Part shown: piece by piece, positions 56,829-64,000 of the stretch
How positions within the stretch are numbered: the first letter of the stretch is position 1
Layout of the letters: the number at the start of each line of letters is the position of its first letter
Assembly (NCBI RefSeq): GCF_041261445.1
Contig: NZ_JBGCCU010000015.1
Coordinates: forward strand, 186,001 to 250,000
Length of the DNA stretch: 64,000 nucleotides
Direction of reading: 5' to 3'
Source: Catenulispora sp. EB89
Lineage (GTDB): Bacteria; Actinomycetota; Actinomycetes; Streptomycetales; Catenulisporaceae
The notes under the pieces: generated by a model
What the model saw: only the letters and a program-made list of their open reading frames with translations
Told to the model about the DNA's origin: nothing
Databases searched by the model: none
Translations under genes and position numbers: made by a program

Positions 56829-59588
56829 TCAGCTCACGTTGACCGACGTGTCGTCGATGACGAAGGACGTCTGGTACTCGGAGTCCTCCTTGCCGGTGAA
56901 CTTGAGCGTCACCGTCTGCCCGCCGTAGCCCGACAGGTCGAACGTGTGCAGCGAGTATCCGCTGTTCGCGTTCAGGTTCGAGTACGTGTACATGTTCTTC
57001 AGCACCGAACCCGAGCTGCTGAGAAGCTGCAGCTGCAACGTGTCGTACTTGGTCGAGGTCGTGGTCTCCGCGGTGTCGATGTGCATGTAGAAGTTGAACT
57101 TGTAGTTCGTGCACCCGGCGGGCAACGTCACCGTCTGCGCCAGGGTGTCCGTGGTGGTCTTGCCCCAGCCGTCGAGCCACGCGTCGTACGTCCCGCTGTG
57201 CGGCGGCTCGGAGCTGCTGCTGTTGATCACCGAGAGCGGGGTGTGGGTCGAGGTGACGGCCCACGGTGCCGCGTTGGAGGCGCCGTTCTCGAAGCCCGCG
57301 TTGCCCAGCAGCTGCCCGGCCGTGCAGCCGCCGGAGCCGCCGGTCGGGGTCGCGCTGACCTCGTTGCTCTGCCCGCTCTCGCCGACAGGGTTGGACGCGG
57401 TCACCCGGTAGTAGTACGTCGTCCCACTGGTTAGCCCAGTATCCGTGCACGTCAAAGTCGTGCCGCTCAGGCCGCTGCAACCGCCCGAGGTGACCAGCGA
57501 CTCGGTACCGCTGGAGGTGCCGCGGTAGACGCTGTACTTCGTGAGGTTCTCGCCGCCTGTGCTGCTCGGCGCCTGCCAGTTCAGCGTCACCTGGTTGGTG
57601 CCGCCGGACGCGGTCAGGTTCTGCGGCGCGCTGGGCGGCACGCTGGCGATCGGATCCGCCGTGACGCTGACCGTCGACGTCGCCGTGTTCGCCGGCGAGG
57701 CGCTGTCGGTCACCGTCAACGTCGCCGTGTAGGTCCCGACGGTCGAGTAGGTGTGGCTCGGGTTCTGCGCCGTGCTGGTCGCGGAGCCGTCACCGAAGTT
57801 CCAGCTGTAGTTGTAGCCCGGCGTGCCACCCGTCGCGGTCCCCGTGAAGTTCACAGCCAAGGGGATCTGTCCGGATGTCGGGCTGCCGGAGGCCGAGGCC
57901 GCCAGCGGATTGCCGACCGCGCTGACGTTGACCGCGACCTGGGAGGTCGCCGTCTTCGCCGGCGAGGAGCTGTCGGTCACCGTCAGCGTCGCGGTGTAGT
58001 TGCCCGAGGAGCTGTAGGTGTGGCTGGGGTTCTGCGAGGTGCTCGTCGAGCCGTCGCCGAAGTTCCAGCTGTAGCTGTACGGCGACGTGCCGCCCTGGGC
58101 CGAGCCGGTGAAGTTCACCGCGAGCGGGGCGTTGCCGGTGGTCGGGGAGGCCGAGGCCGAAGCGGACAGCGGAGTCGAGCCCTGCACCCAGAAGTCCTCC
58201 AGCGGGTCGCCGAGGGCGGCCTGGTCGTTGGTGGTCATCGGGAAGGTGTTCAGGCCGATGTTGTCGTTCGGGTCGATGATGCCCGCTTTGACGTTCTGCA
58301 TCGTGCGCTCCATCGCCGCGATCACGTTGTTGGTCGTGTACGCGACGTGGCTGAGGTACCCCTGCTTGACGTACTGCGACGGACCGATGACCACCAGCGG
58401 CACCCGGTAGGTGTTGCTGACGTGGTCGGCGCCGTTGTTGCCGTTCTGGGTGTCGTCCTCGGTGATGACGATCAGGGTGTTGTTCTTGTAGGTGGCATTG
58501 TTCTCGATCGCGTTGACCACGTTGTTGGTCGCCGTGTCGTTGCCCGGGATGTCCTGGTAGGTGCCCGGGTGGTCGTTGAACAGCTCGACGTAGCTGTAGA
58601 CCGGCAGGCCGTTGGTGTTCACGAAGCTGATGTAGTCGTTCGCGATGGTGCTGTCCGGCAGGCTCTGGTTGGAGCAGGTGTACTCGTTGTAGTGCAGCTC
58701 CTCCGGGATGCTGGTGCCCGGGCGGTTCGGCGGCAGGACTTCGAGCTTGCCGTCGGCCGGGTTCTTCCAGTAGCCCGAGCCGCTGCTGAGCATCCAGTAG
58801 AAGTCACCGTTCATCACGAACGTGTACGGGCTGCTGCCGCTGCCCGAGCCCGTCGGCGCGGTGCACGCGTTGGTGCCCTCGTCGGTCGGACCGTTCGTGT
58901 TGCTCAGGAAGCGGTCGAACTGCGTCCCGGTGGACGGGTACGACTGCTGCTGCGAGCTGGACTGCGACTGGGCCGAGAACAGCCACCAGTGGTTGGGGCC
59001 CGAGGGCGGCTGCGTGCCGGTGCTGTAGGAGTCCGACAGCGCGTAGGTCTTGGCCAGGTTGTGCAGGTCCGGCACCGAGCTGATGTGGTTGGTGCTCTCC
59101 ACCTGGCCGTTGCAGCCGGTGTGGACGGTGGTCGCACAGTCGCCGAGGTAGTCGTCGAACGTGTGGTTCTCGCGGTAGATGATGACGAAGTGCTGGAACG
59201 GCGGGAAGTACGGTGCCAGCGGGTTCACCGCCGCCACCGGCTGCTGCACCGCCGTGGCCGCCTTGCCGGAGCCGGCCGGTTCGTAGGTGATGCGGTTGTT
59301 GACGGCGAAGTTGTGGGGCTGCGGGAACTTGTTGAACTCCGCGCCCAGCGCCGCGAACTTCGCGCTGGAGCAGTCGAAGTTGTCCGGCTTGTACGTCTGG
59401 GGCCGCTGGCCGACCGGCAGGTTCTTCGCGTTCGTCGGGTCGGTGCTCGGGTTCCAGCCGATGAGGGTGCACGAGCCGGGGCCGGATGTCGGCCTCTTGC
59501 TCGCCAGACCCTGCGCGGCACCCGTTATCCCGCCCACGATGAGGGCTAGGAACGCAGCGCCTGCGATCCAACGTTTCCGTCTGATCAT
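56829..59588 (-). CDS. Secreted phosphoesterase with two PKD domains, a Fn3 domain and a C-terminal binding domain
   Basis: 919 residues. The signal peptide ([22 protein letters not shown]) is cut near residue 28. A phosphoesterase domain of the phospholipase C/acid phosphatase family (about 125-470) carries [17 protein letters not shown], with metal and nucleophile residues in [26 protein letters not shown] and [21 protein letters not shown]. It is followed by PKD repeat 1 and PKD repeat 2 (both with YSWNFGDGS), a Fn3 domain ([23 protein letters not shown]) and a C-terminal jelly-roll-like module ([17 protein letters not shown] to the end). It probably cleaves phosphate esters outside the cell while bound to a polymer. 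It is monocistronic between two hairpins or promoters. Confidence 0.92.
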   Translation of the reverse strand: MIRRKRWIAGAAFLALIVGGITGAAQGLASKRPTSGPGSCTLIGWNPSTDPTNAKNLPVGQRPQTYKPDNFDCSSAKFAALGAEFNKFPQPHNFAVNNRITYEPAGSGKAATAVQQPVAAVNPLAPYFPPFQHFVIIYRENHTFDDYLGDCATTVHTGCNGQVESTNHISSVPDLHNLAKTYALSDSYSTGTQPPSGPNHWWLFSAQSQSSSQQQSYPSTGTQFDRFLSNTNGPTDEGTNACTAPTGSGSGSSPYTFVMNGDFYWMLSSGSGYWKNPADGKLEVLPPNRPGTSIPEELHYNEYTCSNQSLPDSTIANDYISFVNTNGLPVYSYVELFNDHPGTYQDIPGNDTATNNVVNAIENNATYKNNTLIVITEDDTQNGNNGADHVSNTYRVPLVVIGPSQYVKQGYLSHVAYTTNNVIAAMERTMQNVKAGIIDPNDNIGLNTFPMTTNDQAALGDPLEDFWVQGSTPLSASASASPTTGNAPLAVNFTGSAQGGTSPYSYSWNFGDGSTSTSQNPSHTYSSSGNYTATLTVTDSSSPAKTATSQVAVNVSAVGNPLAASASGSPTSGQIPLAVNFTGTATGGTPGYNYSWNFGDGSATSTAQNPSHTYSTVGTYTATLTVTDSASPANTATSTVSVTADPIASVPPSAPQNLTASGGTNQVTLNWQAPSSTGGENLTKYSVYRGTSSGTESLVTSGGCSGLSGTTLTCTDTGLTSGTTYYYRVTASNPVGESGQSNEVSATPTGGSGGCTAGQLLGNAGFENGASNAAPWAVTSTHTPLSVINSSSSEPPHSGTYDAWLDGWGKTTTDTLAQTVTLPAGCTNYKFNFYMHIDTAETTTSTKYDTLQLQLLSSSGSVLKNMYTYSNLNANSGYSLHTFDLSGYGGQTVTLKFTGKEDSEYQTSFVIDDTSVNVS

Positions 59589-59732
59589 TTAAGCTCCCTG
59601 ATTGGGGGATGTGGGGAAGGCGCGAAAGTGGCGACGGTATTGTCTAGGCGAATAAGGGCCCGGACAAGTGGTATCGAGGCACAAGACCCGCTGATAGCAG
59701 AGGCTTTCATTCGTCGTTCGTGCACAGTTGGT

Positions 59733-59771
59733 CTGACGCCGCGTCAGCGGGACAACGCGACATATCGCGTT
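59733..59771. promoter_or_regulatory. Two short perfect palindromes upstream of the DUF1707 gene
   Basis: CTGACGC-C-GCGTCAG (59733-59747) and AACGCGA-CATA-TCGCGTT (59754-59771) are separate exact inverted repeats with 7-base arms. They lie 17-55 bases before the -10 of the DUF1707 gene, where repressors or activators would bind. Confidence 0.45.
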
Positions 59772-59787
59772 CGGGGCGGTTTCCGGC

Positions 59788-59793
59788 TACACT
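59788..59793 (+). promoter_or_regulatory. -10 hexamer (TACACT) of a leaderless message
   Basis: TACACT ends 6 bases before the ATG at 59800, and there is no ribosome-binding site in between. Transcription is expected to begin at the start codon. Confidence 0.5.
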
Positions 59794-59799
59794 GCTCGC

Positions 59800-60498
59800 A
59801 TGACTTCCGCGCCCGAAGAGAGCCAGTTCGTCCCGGTCGTCGTGCCCGCCGAGCAGGCTGCTGGACAGCTTCCGGCCGGGCAGCTTCCGGCCGGGCAGGT
59901 CCGGGCCTCCGACGCCGAGCGCGACGAAGTGGCGGCCGTGCTCTCCGAGGCGCTGGCACAGGGCCGGCTGACCAGCACCGAACTGGCCGAACGGATCGAC
60001 GCGACGTACGCCGCCAAGACCCGCGCCGAGCTGGTCCCGCTCACCGCCGACCTGCCCGACGACCTGCGCAAGACCCAGGTCAGCCCGCTGTCCGCGGTCG
60101 AGCACCAGGAGCTGAGCGCGACGTTCAGCAAGGTGATCCGCTCCGGCCGCTGGGTCGCCGGCCGGCACACCTCGGCGAACGCGCGGTTCGGGGCACTGAT
60201 CGTGAACCTGGCCGACGCGGTGCTGCCGGGGCGGGAGATCACGCTGGACATCAACACGTTCTGCGGCAAGGCCATCATCACGGTCCCGGAGAACGCGCGG
60301 GTCATCGACGAGGGCGGCGCGCTGTTCGGCAAGCGCTCGGTCACCGGTTCGACGCCGGAGGGGCAGGAGGACGGGCCGCTGATCCGGATCACCGGCAAGT
60401 CCACTTTCGGCAAGATCGTGGTGCACCGGAGCACCGGCAACGGCGACGGCGCGTTCAATCCCGCCGTGTGGTGGTGGGAGAACCGGCACCAACGCTGA
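59800..60498 (+). CDS. DUF1707 and LiaF-like domain protein
   Basis: 232 residues, no membrane helix. A repeated GQLPAGQLPAGQVRASDAERD lead is followed by the DUF1707 motif (about residues 40-95, VLSEALAQGRLTSTELAERIDATYAAKTRAELVPLTADLP) and a LiaF/DUF2154-type beta domain (about 110-225, SGRWVAGRHTSANARFGALIVNLADAVL, then VPENARVIDEGGALFGKRS). The pair is common in actinobacterial envelope-stress proteins, but the partner kinase or membrane component is missing here. It probably begins at the first base of its mRNA. A 12-bp repeat codes for the QLPAG units. Confidence 0.87.
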   Translation: MTSAPEESQFVPVVVPAEQAAGQLPAGQLPAGQVRASDAERDEVAAVLSEALAQGRLTSTELAERIDATYAAKTRAELVPLTADLPDDLRKTQVSPLSAVEHQELSATFSKVIRSGRWVAGRHTSANARFGALIVNLADAVLPGREITLDINTFCGKAIITVPENARVIDEGGALFGKRSVTGSTPEGQEDGPLIRITGKSTFGKIVVHRSTGNGDGAFNPAVWWWENRHQR

Positions 60499-60571
60499 GT
60501 CCTGATATTCGCGGGCGCCGGCCAGGCTTGTGCGCGACACTCCCCTGAGCAATGAGAACGGGGGAGCCTCC

Positions 60572-61192
60572 ATGGCCAACACGAACAACCTTCCGCTGCA
60601 CCAGGTACGCGCGGACTACGACCGCGACACGATCGTCGTGTACCAGGCGTACCGTGCGGAGATCGCCGAGCCGGCGGTGCGTGCGCAGCGCTTCGTCGAG
60701 CCGTTCTCGCTGAACCGGATGACGTGGATCAAGCCCTCGTTCCTGTGGATGATGGGCCGCAGCAACTGGGCCCGCAAGCCGGGGCAGGAACACGTGCTGG
60801 CGGTCCGGATCACGCGGGAGGGCTGGGAGACCGCGCTGTCGCAGGCGGTGCTGACCGGTTACGAGCGCGGCGTGTACGCCGACCGCGCGGACTGGGAGCG
60901 CCAGATGAAGAGCGCGACGGTGCACGTCCAGTGGGACCCGGAGCGGACGCTGGCCGGTGCCGTGCTGGACGCGCGGGCGATCCAGGTCGGGCTGAGCCGG
61001 CACGTCATCGCGGACTACGTGAACGCCTGGACCACCGAGATCCGGGACGTCACGCCGACCGTGCGCAAGATGGCCGACCTGCTCAAAGAGGGCCGTAAGG
61101 ACCGCGCCGCGCAGCATCTGCCGAGGGAGCGGCCCTACGAGCTGCCGCCGCACATCGCGCGGCGGCTGTACCGTCCGGGCGCCGAGAACTAA
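60572..61192 (+). CDS. DUF4291 family protein
   Basis: 206 residues. Family signs are RADYDRDTIVVYQAYRAEIAEPAV, RMTWIKPSFLWMMGRSNWA, VLAVRITREGWETALSQAVL and SRHVIADYVNAWTTEIRDVTPTVRKMADLL. Members occur across bacteria and fungi without a known role, and no catalytic motif is obvious. ATG 60572 has GGGGGAG before it. It converges on the nitroreductase-like gene with a 42-base gap. Confidence 0.88.
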   Translation: MANTNNLPLHQVRADYDRDTIVVYQAYRAEIAEPAVRAQRFVEPFSLNRMTWIKPSFLWMMGRSNWARKPGQEHVLAVRITREGWETALSQAVLTGYERGVYADRADWERQMKSATVHVQWDPERTLAGAVLDARAIQVGLSRHVIADYVNAWTTEIRDVTPTVRKMADLLKEGRKDRAAQHLPRERPYELPPHIARRLYRPGAEN

Positions 61193-61234
61193 CGGACTGG
61201 CCGCGACGCCCGGACACCGGTGGTCGGCCTACCG

Positions 61235-61669
61235 TCAGGCGGCCGGCTCCAGCACCACGACCGGGATCTTGCGCGTGGTGCCCTTCTCGTACTCCGCGAA
61301 CTGCGGGGCGCGGGCGACCATCTGGGCGAAGTAGCGGTCGCGCTCGGCGTCGTCGGCGACCCGCGCGGACAGCTCGAGGGTGGCCACCGCGTCGTCGCCG
61401 GGCACCTCCAGGCGCACCTCGGGGTGGGCCTGGACGTTGTGGAACCACGCCGGGTGGTTGTCCTTGCCGGCATTGGAGGCCACGATCACCCAGGCGCCGC
61501 CGTCCGCGGCGATCCCGGCGAGCGGGGAGACGTAGGAGGCGCCGGACTTGGCGCCGGTGTGGTGCAGGATGACCAGGCCCTTGCCGCCGAACTGGGCGAC
61601 GCTGCCGGCGTTGGCGCGGAACTCTTCGATGATTTGCTCGTTCCAGGAACGAGCCTCTTCGTTGCTCAT
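61235..61669 (-). CDS. F420-dependent (deazaflavin) nitroreductase-family protein
   Basis: 144-residue split beta-barrel of the Ddn/DUF385 family: LVILHHTGAKSGASYVSPLAGIAADGGAWVIVASNAGKDNHPAWFHNVQAHPEVRLEV matches the cofactor-binding core of mycobacterial and Streptomyces F420 proteins. The rest (DDAERDRYFAQMVARAPQFAEYEK, then KIPVVVLEP) is the family end. It uses F420H2 or binds related flavins. The substrate is unknown. Confidence 0.9.
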   Translation of the reverse strand: MSNEEARSWNEQIIEEFRANAGSVAQFGGKGLVILHHTGAKSGASYVSPLAGIAADGGAWVIVASNAGKDNHPAWFHNVQAHPEVRLEVPGDDAVATLELSARVADDAERDRYFAQMVARAPQFAEYEKGTTRKIPVVVLEPAA

Positions 61670-61788
61670 ATCCGCGCCCAGCTTCCCGTCGAAGGGGTTT
61701 TATTCCCGGCTGCTCAGCAGGCTCACCCAGATGGCCCGTCCGGACCCGCCGGCGAGCACCGCGACCTCCCCGATGTCAGGCTGAAGGC

Positions 61789-62403
61789 ATGGTGCGACCG
61801 ACCCCTCCCCCGCCCCCGGGAGCCGCCGGAACTGCCGGAACCGCCGGGGCCGCCGGGGCCACGCCGCCGGTGGTGGTGGTCACCGGCGTCTCCGGCAGCG
61901 GCAAGTCGACCGTCGGGGCCGCCCTGGCCGGCCGCCTGGGCTGGGACTGGGCCGACGGCGACGCCTTCCACCCGGGCAGCAACATCGCCAAGATGGCGGC
62001 CCACGAACCGCTCACCGACGCCGACCGCATCCCCTGGCTCGACGAGATCGGCCGCTGGATCGACAAGGCGGCGGCCGCCGACCGCCCCGCCGTCATCGCC
62101 TGCTCGGCCCTCAAGCGCTCCTACCGCGACCGCCTGCGCGCCGGGAGGCCGCAGGTCCGGATGGTGTACCTGGTCGTCGACCTCAAGACCCTGCACCAAC
62201 GGCTGACCGACCGCCGCGGCCACATGTTCCACGCCGACATGCTGGGGAGCCAGCTGAGCGCGCTGGAGCCGCCGACGGCGGACGAGAACGTGCTGATGGT
62301 GCAGTCCGCGGGCACTCCCGACCAGACCGTGGACCGCATCATCGCCGGGGAGCGCCTGGAGGCCTATGTGCCGGCCGAGCCGGGGCGGCAGGCACCGGAA
62401 TAG
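61789..62403 (+). CDS. gntK: Gluconokinase
   Basis: 204 residues. After a Pro/Ala/Gly lead of about 25 residues comes the GntK fold, with Walker A VTGVSGSGKSTVGAALAGRL (about residues 31-50), DGDAFHPGSNIAKMAAHEPLTDADRIPWLDEIGRWID, CSALKRSYRDRLR and RRGHMFHADMLGSQLSALEPP. The enzyme phosphorylates D-gluconate with ATP to 6-phosphogluconate, feeding the pentose phosphate pathway. No gluconate permease or regulator is adjacent. It converges on the EEP-family gene (4-base gap). Confidence 0.95.
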   Translation: MVRPTPPPPPGAAGTAGTAGAAGATPPVVVVTGVSGSGKSTVGAALAGRLGWDWADGDAFHPGSNIAKMAAHEPLTDADRIPWLDEIGRWIDKAAAADRPAVIACSALKRSYRDRLRAGRPQVRMVYLVVDLKTLHQRLTDRRGHMFHADMLGSQLSALEPPTADENVLMVQSAGTPDQTVDRIIAGERLEAYVPAEPGRQAPE

Positions 62404-62407
62404 CGGG

Positions 62408-63166
62408 TCACCCCACCGTCGCGGCCACCCCATAGTGGTCCGACAGGAACCGCTCCCGGCCGTCGGCCATCAGCACCTTCTCCCGCAGCACCACCTCGGC
62501 CCCGGCCGCCAGCCCCGGCGTCACCAGCACCTGGTCCAGCGCCGCGCCGTCCCACCCCGGCACCGGGCGGTAGGTGGTGGCGGCGTCGCCGTCGAAGGCG
62601 TCGCGCAGGCCCGAGGCCGCCTCGAAGCCCTCGAAGAGCCAGGAGTCGCGGGGGACGTTGAAGTCGCCGACCGCGATCACCGGTTCGCCGGAGTCGATGC
62701 GGCGGACCACCTTCGCCAGGCGCGCCAGTTCCGTCTGCTGCACGCGGGTGAACGGCGCCGCCTTCGACCAGTCCGCCGCGCGGTTCGCCGACAGGTGGGT
62801 GTTGGCGACGGTGAAGAACTCGCCGTCGACGTTGAAGCGGGTCAGCAGGACGCCCTTGCGCATCACCAGCTCGCGGCGCCACTTCGCGCGGGCGGCCAGG
62901 ACCTGGTAGCGGTGGCCGACCAGCGGGATGCGGGACAGCGTCAGCAGGCCGCCGGCCACGATAGGCAGGCGGGGGCCGTGCGCCGCGTAGGGGAACGCCG
63001 CCCTGGTCAGCGAGCGGAGCAGGGCGAAGTTCGGCGGGATGAGCAGCTCCTGCAGGCAGACCACGTCGTAGTCGGAGTCCGCCAACACCTCGGCCAGCGC
63101 GCGCAGGCGCACCCTGGGCTCGTCCTTGTAGAGCGTGTTGAACGACAGCACCCGGACCTTCGGCAC
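62408..63166 (-). CDS. Endonuclease/exonuclease/phosphatase-fold phosphodiesterase
   Basis: 252 residues from GTG 63166. EEP-fold signs are VLSFNTLY at the start, VVCLQELLI (metal Glu), GGLLTLSRIPLV, FFTVANTHLSAN, VIAVGDFNVPRDSWLFEGFE and LSDHYGVAATVG at the end (Asp-His pair). The closest general match is to secreted sphingomyelinase-like or unassigned EEP hydrolases, but no signal peptide is visible from this start. It is 1 base after the stop of the ABC permease (TAG C GTG), with the RBS GGAGG inside the end of that gene, so the two are translationally coupled. Confidence 0.88.
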   Translation of the reverse strand: MPKVRVLSFNTLYKDEPRVRLRALAEVLADSDYDVVCLQELLIPPNFALLRSLTRAAFPYAAHGPRLPIVAGGLLTLSRIPLVGHRYQVLAARAKWRRELVMRKGVLLTRFNVDGEFFTVANTHLSANRAADWSKAAPFTRVQQTELARLAKVVRRIDSGEPVIAVGDFNVPRDSWLFEGFEAASGLRDAFDGDAATTYRPVPGWDGAALDQVLVTPGLAAGAEVVLREKVLMADGRERFLSDHYGVAATVG

Positions 63167-63167
63167 G

Positions 63168-64000
63168 CTACGCCCTCCTCCCCGCGGTCCAGGCGACCCG
63201 CATCGGGACCTTGGACCCGAACCGCAACACAGAGTTCTCATACACCCGGGCGCCGGCCGCGACGATGCCGACCGTCACCACGGCCATCAACCCGATCGCC
63301 ACCACCGGCTCCCACCACGACGCGTCCCCGCCGGCGATCCGCACCGGCTGGATCAGCACCGAGAACGGCGGGATCAGCGACAGCACCCGCACCCAGACCG
63401 CGTCCGGATTGCTCAGCGCCGCGAACGCCGCGAAGTACGGCACCATCAGCACCAGGTTCAGCGGCTGCACCGCGGTCTGCATCTCCTCCTGGCGCGACAC
63501 CCGCGCGGCCACCGCGGCGTAGGCCGAGGCATAGAAGATGTAGCCGAGCACGAACCAGACCGCCACGATGCCCACGGTCTGCCAGATCTGCCCGGTCATG
63601 TGCAGCGCCCCGGTCGCCGCCCCGGCGCCGATCCCGACCGCGGCGGTGGCCGCCAGCTGCAGCAGCCCCAGCGCCCCGATCCCGATGATCTTCCCGGTCA
63701 GCAGCACCCGCGCCGACGTGCTGGACAGCAGCACCTCGATGACCCGGCTCGCCTTCTCCTCCACCACACCGGTGGCGACCCACATGCAGTACGCGATCAT
63801 CTGGCTGAACAGCATGATCTCGGCGACCAGCGCGACCGTCTTGCGCTGCCCGGCGTCGGGATCCTTGGGCGCCAACTTGACCGTGGTCTGCCCCTGTAGC
63901 TGGTCCACGTCCGGAATCTGCGCGGCCAGGTTCGCCCCGGCCAGCACCGGCGCCAACTTGGGGTCGACCGAGTCCTGCACGTAGATCTGCCCGCCGTCCA
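63168..64000 (-). CDS. ABC-2 type permease (NatB/YhaP-like), C-terminal part
   Basis: The last 277 codons of a gene that begins beyond the right edge. The visible part starts with an extracytoplasmic segment (GGQIYVQDSVDPKLAPVLAG, then DVDQLQGQTTVKLAP) and continues with about six helices. MLFSQMIAYCMWVATGVVEEKASRVIEVLLSSTSARVLLTGKIIGIG is the signature region of sodium/multidrug ABC2_membrane_3 permeases, followed by LLQLAATAAVGIGAGAATG and VWFVLGYIFYASAYAAVAARVSRQEEMQ. It exports sodium, drugs or other unknown solutes. The ATPase gene should lie upstream, outside the window. The stop is one base before the EEP gene start. Confidence 0.88.
   Translation of the reverse strand, partial: DGGQIYVQDSVDPKLAPVLAGANLAAQIPDVDQLQGQTTVKLAPKDPDAGQRKTVALVAEIMLFSQMIAYCMWVATGVVEEKASRVIEVLLSSTSARVLLTGKIIGIGALGLLQLAATAAVGIGAGAATGALHMTGQIWQTVGIVAVWFVLGYIFYASAYAAVAARVSRQEEMQTAVQPLNLVLMVPYFAAFAALSNPDAVWVRVLSLIPPFSVLIQPVRIAGGDASWWEPVVAIGLMAVVTVGIVAAGARVYENSVLRFGSKVPMRVAWTAGRRA

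Noticed and set aside
57753-59549. 598-codon forward ORF opposite the phosphoesterase
   Set aside because: It is a shadow frame of Arg/Val/Ala composition lying wholly opposite a clearly conserved multi-domain gene.
1-64000. tRNA or rRNA genes, insertion sequences, integrases, prophage, CRISPR or secondary-metabolite (PKS/NRPS) genes
   Set aside because: I looked for conserved RNA and transposase signatures and saw none. A short tRNA cannot be fully excluded without a covariance search.

Overview
The window is high-GC DNA with strong third-position GC bias, GTG starts, several start codons only a few bases after a -10 hexamer (probably leaderless mRNAs), and typical actinomycete families: DUF3151, DUF1707/LiaF-like, TIGR03086 mycothiol-type proteins, an F420-type nitroreductase, SigE-type ECF factors, and GH18 chitinases preceded by DasR-like sites. 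It fits a filamentous soil actinobacterium (Streptomyces- or Catenulispora-like). Genus cannot be fixed from the sequence alone.

Layout. 1-489 is the start of an FAD monooxygenase with a palindromic operator. 490-1633 has no gene but holds an ~825-bp imperfect inverted repeat. 1634-11013 is a dispersed piece of the dcw cluster: an EamA permease gene overlaps ftsW-murG-murC, while murD is separated from them by an AraC regulator and a TPR-like protein and is preceded by an ADP-ribosylglycohydrolase. 11087-16141 has a maleylpyruvate-isomerase-like protein, an ECF sigma factor overlapping a membrane protein with a catalytically dead L,D-transpeptidase domain, a gamma-glutamyltransferase, and a divergent TetR/SnoaL pair with an operator between them. 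16162-17101 is an Erm-type 23S rRNA methylase with a short leader peptide and an RBS-masking hairpin. 17167-22109 is cobN behind a cobalamin riboswitch, then cbiB. 22110-22959 is a non-coding tandem-repeat stretch.

22960-32536 carries a COG4280 membrane protein with a tiny membrane partner, a GH3 beta-glucosidase, a sigma factor fused to its own zinc-finger, membrane and Pro-rich extracellular parts, an SDR/MFS operon with a divergent TetR and two operators, and DUF3151. 32674-36422 is a divergent chitinase pair sharing DasR-type palindromes. 36574-42994 holds two alpha/beta hydrolases, a second ECF factor coupled to a glycine-rich SRPBCC-like protein, a RIO kinase, a P-loop protein and pyrE. 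43003-48008 is a flavinylated electron-transfer module (ferric-reductase-like flavocytochrome, FMN-binding protein, ApbE) divergent from a two-component system. 48027-64000 contains an orphan ABC ATPase, citrate synthase, a VOC protein, an AtuA-like/aldo-keto reductase pair, an ABC exporter, a large secreted phosphoesterase with PKD and Fn3 domains, several small actinobacterial proteins, gluconokinase, an EEP-family phosphodiesterase and the 3' part of an ABC-2 permease.

Most worth pursuing: the erm leader peptide with its Arg-Ile-Arg arrest-type motif; the ECF/pseudo-L,D-transpeptidase pair, which looks like a sigma/anti-sigma sensor of cell-wall state; the fused membrane-tethered sigma factor; the large inverted repeat beside murC; and the chitinase with a substituted catalytic-motif Asp under apparent DasR control.
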